A DNA stretch of 44,018 nucleotides. Origin: an uncultured Paenibacillaceae bacterium. Lineage in GTDB: Bacteria > Bacillota > Bacilli > Paenibacillales > DA-C8. Below the pieces are notes generated by a model. That model was not told the DNA's origin and did no database searches. It was given only the letters and a program-made list of their open reading frames with translations. The DNA lies in NCBI GenBank assembly GCA_937957685.1, contig CALGAO010000066.1:1-44018 (forward strand), read 5' to 3'. Shown in pieces: positions 40,118 through 44,018 of the stretch. Every line of letters begins with the position of its first letter. Position 1 is the first letter of the stretch. The position numbers and the translations under genes are program-made.

Positions 40118-40600
40118 TTACCAGGTCCGCGGACGACGAAGGATCATGAACAGCCCGATCAGGATGAGCGCAGCTGCGATCACATAGATCGCGTTGGTGC
40201 GTATCAGGGTGAAGCCGAAGAACACGATCGACACGCTGCCGACGATCAGCGACGCGATCAGCGCTCCGCGCGGCTTGTCATCCGAGAACATGTAATACTC
40301 ATACAGGCCAACGGCCACCCCGAAGATGAAGCCGGGCCACAGGTAACTCATCGCTCCCCAGCCGAAGATGGTACAGTAGAGGAACATCAGCGAATAGGTG
40401 ACCAGCAAGCCGCCGGGGATCAGGGCGGCGGCAGGAAGCGTTCGCGAGAAATAAAACATTTGAAGCAACAGCCCCGCGGCCAGGATGAGGATCGGCCAGA
40501 AGACATTCCAGACGAACGTGATGACCCCGAGCTTCCCGAGCAGGATGAAAATGCCGAGCAAGATGATGATAACACCGAGTGACAATCGATTCGATCGCAT
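40118..40600 (-). CDS. Small LiaF/LiaI-like membrane protein
   Basis: 160 residues, five to six hydrophobic segments. It opens with RLSLGVIIILLGIFILLGKLG and WNVFWPILILAAGLLLQM, the two-helix pattern (DUF5668-like) seen at the N-terminus of LiaF/LiaI-type envelope-stress proteins; there is no C-terminal LiaF domain. Function unknown. ATG 40600 has AAGGAG 8 nt upstream. It ends just upstream of the typA promoter and is not obviously part of an operon with TerC. Confidence 0.75.
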   Translation of the reverse strand: MRSNRLSLGVIIILLGIFILLGKLGVITFVWNVFWPILILAAGLLLQMFYFSRTLPAAALIPGGLLVTYSLMFLYCTIFGWGAMSYLWPGFIFGVAVGLYEYYMFSDDKPRGALIASLIVGSVSIVFFGFTLIRTNAIYVIAAALILIGLFMILRRPRTW

Positions 40601-40705
40601 CCTGAAAACTCCTTCGTCTTATTCGTTGACATGAAGCGCTCACATCAACCTTACAACCATAGTTTACAGGATACGTGGAAAAATTGCCAGCCGTTTATGG
40701 ATGCC

Positions 40706-41362
40706 CTATCTTCCGCCGCGCAGCTTGAGAAAACCCGGGACCAGCGCAAACGCCATGCACACGAGCGGCACCGTCACGTGAACATGCTGCGGCATCAGCG
40801 AGATCCACCGCCCCAGCCTGGGATCGCCAAGCAGCATCTCTCCCGCCGTATAGCCCAGAATGGCGGCGCCAGCATACGAGAGAACCGGGAAGCGGATGAG
40901 CAGCTTCACGACGAGCGAGCTTCCCCAGATGATGAGCGGAATGCTGAGCATGACGCCGATCATGACAAGCACGACATGCCCTTTCGCGATGGCCGCGATG
41001 GCCAGGACGTTGTCGAGGCTCATGATGAAGTCCGCCGCCATGATCGTCCATACCGCCTGCCACAAGCCCTTCGCCTCGCGCACATCGGAATGCGCATTCC
41101 CGTCATCATCCAGCAGCTTGATGGCGATATACATGAGCAGCATCGCACCTGCCGCCTGCAGATAAGGAACCCTGAGCAACAGCAGGGCGGCGAATACGAG
41201 GACGATGCGCAGCACGACCGCCCCGACCGCCCCCCACCAGATCGCGGCCTTGCGCTGATGTTCCGGCAGATTGCGGCTGGCCATCGCGATGATGACGGCG
41301 TTGTCTCCGCTCAGCACGAGGTTGATCAACATGATCTTCGCCAGTATCATTCCCCATTCCAA
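40706..41362 (-). CDS. TerC-family integral membrane protein (YjbE-like)
   Basis: 218 residues, about seven membrane segments. The TerC motifs are LSGDNAVIIAMASRNLP near the N-terminus and the repeated MSLDNVLAIAAIAKGH, whose acidic residues probably handle metal ions. Related proteins (YjbE, YceF, MeeF) export manganese, partly to metallate secreted proteins. Start: a TTG at 41362 with a GGGAGTGGGG site about 5 nt upstream gives a family-like MEWGMILAKIM. ATG 41350 is the alternative; the frame stays open to 41431. Confidence 0.88.
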   Translation of the reverse strand: MEWGMILAKIMLINLVLSGDNAVIIAMASRNLPEHQRKAAIWWGAVGAVVLRIVLVFAALLLLRVPYLQAAGAMLLMYIAIKLLDDDGNAHSDVREAKGLWQAVWTIMAADFIMSLDNVLAIAAIAKGHVVLVMIGVMLSIPLIIWGSSLVVKLLIRFPVLSYAGAAILGYTAGEMLLGDPRLGRWISLMPQHVHVTVPLVCMAFALVPGFLKLRGGR

Positions 41363-41464
41363 TCGTTCCCCACTCCCGCATTCATCGGCATGGGAGCTTG
41401 CCAATGTACTCGGTTCGCACCTCATATACAAGCTCTATTCATGTTTATGAATGCGGACTGGCCT

Positions 41465-42670
41465 TTAGAAGAGCGAATTGGACGGTTCTTCCTGCTCACC
41501 CCTGCGGATGATGAGCAACTCCGTATCCTGGATGGCCTGCTCGATCGCTTCCTCCATCCAGGCAAGACGCCTCTCCACCCTCTCCACGACGCCGAGATTC
41601 GGGTTGGTGCTCGGCGAGCGCGGCTGGAAGATCGTGCAGCAATCCTCATAGGGGAGGATCGAGATCGCATACGTATCGATCTCCTCCGCCATCCGGATGA
41701 TGTCGATCTTGTCGGTCGTGATGAGAGGTCTGAGGATCGGGATCGACACTGCCCGCTCGATCGTATTCAGGCTGCTGAGCGTCTGGCTGGCCACCTGGCC
41801 GAGGCTTTCTCCGGTGACGATGGCGAGCGCGTCGTTCCGCTCGGCCAGCCGCTCGGTGATGCGGAACATCGCCCGGCGCATGAGCGTGATGAGCAGATTC
41901 TCGGGCGCCTGTTCCTTCAGCCCCGTCTGGATGCGCGTGAACGGCACGACGTGCAGACGAATCTCCCGCGCGTACTCGCTGAGCTTGCGCGTCAGGTCGA
42001 TCACCTTCTGCTTGGCCCGTTCACTCGTATAGGGGTAGCTGTGGAAATGCACCGCCTCGATGCGCAGGCCGCGGCGCATCGCCTGCCAGCCGGCGACCGG
42101 GCTGTCGATGCCACCCGACAGCATGAGCATCGCCTTGCCGTTGCTGCCGAGCGGGAAACCGCCCGTGCCGTAGACGATTTCGGAGAACACGTAGGCGCCC
42201 TCCTGCCGCACCTCCACCCACAGCTCGACGTCCGGTTCGTGCACATCCACCTTCAGACCTGGCGTGTGGCTCAACACATAAGCGCTCACATGGCGGTTGA
42301 GCTGCATCGAATCATACGGGAAAGCCTTGTAGGAGCGTCGGCTCGTCACCTTGAAGGTGCCGGGCTTCCTGCCCAGGGATTGCATCACTCTGAGCGCCGC
42401 CTGCTGGATGTCCGCCAGGTCCAGCTCCGCCCTCAACACCGGGCTGAAGCTGCGCAGGCCGAACACCTTCTTCAGCTGCGCCGCGACCTGTTCATAGGGA
42501 GCCCCGTTCAGCTGGATATACACGCGGCCGAATGTCTTGACGATCTTCATCTGGGGATAATCGCCCGTCAGATTCCGGATGTGGGAAATCACCATATCCT
42601 CGAACCTGGTGCGATTCTTCCCCTTCAGGGTCAATTCACCAAATCGAAGCAAGATAAGATCAGGTTGCAT
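41465..42670 (-). CDS. thiI: tRNA 4-thiouridine synthase ThiI
   Basis: 401 residues. An N-terminal ferredoxin-like/THUMP region (to about 165) precedes the PP-loop adenylation domain with SGGIDSP (185-191), VTGESLGQVASQTLSSL and a conserved Cys pair in YEDCCTIFQPRSPSTNP. It ends without a rhodanese domain, as in Bacillus, where sulfur is transferred directly from a dedicated desulfurase. It modifies U8 of tRNA. ATG 42670 with GGAGG 5 nt upstream is preferred to a TTG 12 nt earlier. It starts 33 nt after the desulfurase gene, its expected partner. Confidence 0.95.
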   Translation of the reverse strand: MQPDLILLRFGELTLKGKNRTRFEDMVISHIRNLTGDYPQMKIVKTFGRVYIQLNGAPYEQVAAQLKKVFGLRSFSPVLRAELDLADIQQAALRVMQSLGRKPGTFKVTSRRSYKAFPYDSMQLNRHVSAYVLSHTPGLKVDVHEPDVELWVEVRQEGAYVFSEIVYGTGGFPLGSNGKAMLMLSGGIDSPVAGWQAMRRGLRIEAVHFHSYPYTSERAKQKVIDLTRKLSEYAREIRLHVVPFTRIQTGLKEQAPENLLITLMRRAMFRITERLAERNDALAIVTGESLGQVASQTLSSLNTIERAVSIPILRPLITTDKIDIIRMAEEIDTYAISILPYEDCCTIFQPRSPSTNPNLGVVERVERRLAWMEEAIEQAIQDTELLIIRRGEQEEPSNSLF

Positions 42671-42703
42671 AGATACCTCCAAGAGATGTCCTTGTTGAAC
42701 GGA

Positions 42704-43852
42704 TCAGCGCATGAGATGTCTGAGTTCCTGCACGACCTGCTTCAGCGCGGCGGCCAGCCGGTCGACCTGCTCCGGCGTATGGTCCTTCGCCAGGCTGATG
42801 CGCAGCCCGCTTCTCGCCTGAGCTTCCGACAGCCCAAGCGCAAGCAGGATACGGCTCGGCTTGTCTTCGCCGGACGAACAGGCCGAACGGGAAGAGATAC
42901 AGAAGCCGCGCTGCTCCAGGGCGTGGACGAGCACTTCGGATCTCAGCCCGGGGCAGGACAGATTGACGATGTGCGGAACGGACAGCGCATCGTCGGCCGG
43001 GCTGTTGATCTCGATGCCCTCAGCACCTGTCAGCTGCTCAACCAGCCGCTTCTTCAGCCCGGATACCCGCTGCCAGGCGGCGGGCTGACTCTCCAGGGCC
43101 AGCCTCAGCGCCTTGGCCATGCCTACGATATAGGGGACGTTCTCCGTCCCGGAGCGAAGTCCGAACTCCTGCCCGCCTCCGCTGATCAGCGGATCGAGGC
43201 GGACGCTCTCCCGCTTGTAGAGGATGCCGATCCCCTTCGGCCCCTGGAACTTGTGGGCGGACAAGCTGAGCATGTCGACGCCCAGCTTCTCCGGATAGAC
43301 CGGGATCTTGCCGGCAGCCTGGACGGCGTCCACATGGAACAGCACCTTCGGATAACGCTTCAGGATCGCGGCGATCTCCTCGATCGGCTGAATCGTTCCC
43401 AGCTCGTTGTTCACGTACATGATGCTGACGAGCACGGTATCCTCCTGGATGGCTGTCTCCACCTGCTCCGGCCGGACCCTGCCGCTTTGGTCCACCGGCA
43501 GCTCCGTGATCCTGTATCCGTGTTGCTCCAGCTGGCGAACGGTGTCATGGACGGAGGCGTGCTCGATGCTGCTCACGATGATGTGCTTGCCGCGCTTGCG
43601 AAGCCTGCTGGCCGCCCCTTTGATCGCAAGATTATTGCTCTCCGATCCGCCCGATGTGAAGATGATCGAATTCCTCGATACGCCCAGCATATCGGCGATC
43701 CGTTCGCGCGCCTGGGACACGAGCTTCTCCGCTTCGACGCCCAGCCGGTGCAGGGACGACGGGTTGCCGTAATGGCGGGTGAGCACCTCGTGGATCGATT
43801 GGGCTACCTCGGGATGAACCGGCGTAGTCGCGCTATAGTCAAAATAAATCAT
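42704..43852 (-). CDS. nifZ: Cysteine desulfurase partner of ThiI (NifZ-like)
   Basis: 382 residues, class V aminotransferase fold. N-terminus IYFDYSATTPVHPEV, TSGGSESNNLAIKG, PLP lysine K201 in SAHKFQGPKG and catalytic C325 in the SSRSACSSG loop. The Cys loop is the short, non-SUF type. It moves sulfur from cysteine to ThiI as persulfide for tRNA 4-thiouridine. ATG 43852 has GGGAAAGGG upstream. It is the first gene of the two-gene unit with thiI, which separates it from the IscS of Fe-S assembly; the symbol follows the Bacillus arrangement. Confidence 0.93.
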   Translation of the reverse strand: MIYFDYSATTPVHPEVAQSIHEVLTRHYGNPSSLHRLGVEAEKLVSQARERIADMLGVSRNSIIFTSGGSESNNLAIKGAASRLRKRGKHIIVSSIEHASVHDTVRQLEQHGYRITELPVDQSGRVRPEQVETAIQEDTVLVSIMYVNNELGTIQPIEEIAAILKRYPKVLFHVDAVQAAGKIPVYPEKLGVDMLSLSAHKFQGPKGIGILYKRESVRLDPLISGGGQEFGLRSGTENVPYIVGMAKALRLALESQPAAWQRVSGLKKRLVEQLTGAEGIEINSPADDALSVPHIVNLSCPGLRSEVLVHALEQRGFCISSRSACSSGEDKPSRILLALGLSEAQARSGLRISLAKDHTPEQVDRLAAALKQVVQELRHLMR

Positions 43853-44018
43853 ATGAATCCCTTTCCCTTACGACTTTATCCTTCGACATTCCGGCTACCA
43901 TTGTACACCTTTTTGGCTGGTTGCACCATACTGTGCGCTTCATACGTGTGTGTCAAGCAATTGTGGGCAGAATTTTGAGATTGGTGAAATCGATGCTTCA
44001 GCTCCAATCTTGGTAGCG
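43853..44018 (-). promoter_or_regulatory. Upstream region of the desulfurase-thiI unit
   Basis: Minus strand contains a perfect TTGACA (43951-43956) but no good -10 at 17 nt (CAGTAT). A TACAAT (43900-43905) has only GTGCAA at 16 nt. Either could be the promoter; neither is convincing. No gene is seen to the window edge. Confidence 0.3.

Noticed and set aside
40631..43978. Open frame of over 1100 codons on the plus strand
   Set aside because: It is the antisense shadow of terC, thiI and the desulfurase gene, whose families are unmistakable; it is open because of high GC and codon bias. The composition is His/Arg/Asp/Gln-rich as in such shadows.
1..44018. tRNA, rRNA, transposase, integrase or prophage genes
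   Set aside because: None seen on either strand; gene order is housekeeping-like with no insertion-sequence ends noticed. A covariance or profile search was not possible.

Overview
The window looks like a chromosomal segment of a high-GC, spore-forming Firmicute of the Paenibacillaceae type. The reasons are the Bacillus-like order of the division and cell wall (dcw) cluster with a sporulation-specific spoVD next to pbpB, strong AGGAGG ribosome binding sites, an RsfA-type sporulation regulator, a YlaJ-type lipoprotein, DUF2626, bacillithiol synthesis (bshC) and meso-diaminopimelate-type MurE. The genus is not assigned; this is inference from gene content.

Layout. (1) 1-12.3 kb, minus strand: mraZ-rsmH-ftsL-pbpB-spoVD-murE-murF-mraY-murD-spoVE (the last cut by the window edge). 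It is tightly spaced, headed by a likely MraZ operator (three 10-bp-phased boxes) and insulated upstream by an intrinsic terminator. (2) 12.5-18.4 kb, minus: ahcY, bshC, a DUF3397 membrane protein, a ketopantoate reductase and a BdbC/BdbD thiol-disulfide pair, in separate units with visible promoters and terminators. (3) 18.6-26.1 kb: a hexuronate/pectin-sugar catabolic island. One minus-strand operon holds a MOP-type multidrug/flippase-like membrane protein, an SDR and tagaturonate epimerase UxaE. A divergent LacI regulator follows, with a perfect 16-bp palindrome in the divergent spacer, and then a second minus-strand unit kduI-deoR-kduD. Together UxaE, KduI and KduD feed tagaturonate/fructuronate and unsaturated-uronate products toward 2-keto-3-deoxygluconate. 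No classical sugar importer is seen. (4) 26.3-29.7 kb: rsfA-like gene, yqgY (DUF2626), a striking six-unit array of 20-bp hairpin repeats at about 52-bp spacing, and a MidA-family methyltransferase. (5) 29.7-33.4 kb: a plus-strand pair (lipoprotein and secreted coiled-coil protein) facing a membrane-anchored solute-binding-like protein across a 21-bp perfect stem. (6) 33.6-40.1 kb: a yla-like block with phoH/ylaK, ylaJ, an FMN-binding-type protein, an LCP ligase, an unknown 91-residue protein, ylaH and typA with a long structured leader. (7) 40.1-44.0 kb: a small membrane protein, a TerC protein, and the thiI plus cysteine desulfurase pair for tRNA 4-thiouridine.

The most unusual signals are non-coding. 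Two intergenic arrays (24.3-24.4 kb and 27.7-28.0 kb) have different palindromic cores but almost the same 50-53 bp period. In both, the core variants keep base pairing (as G-U) only in RNA read from the minus strand, which is the strand of the genes just upstream of them.
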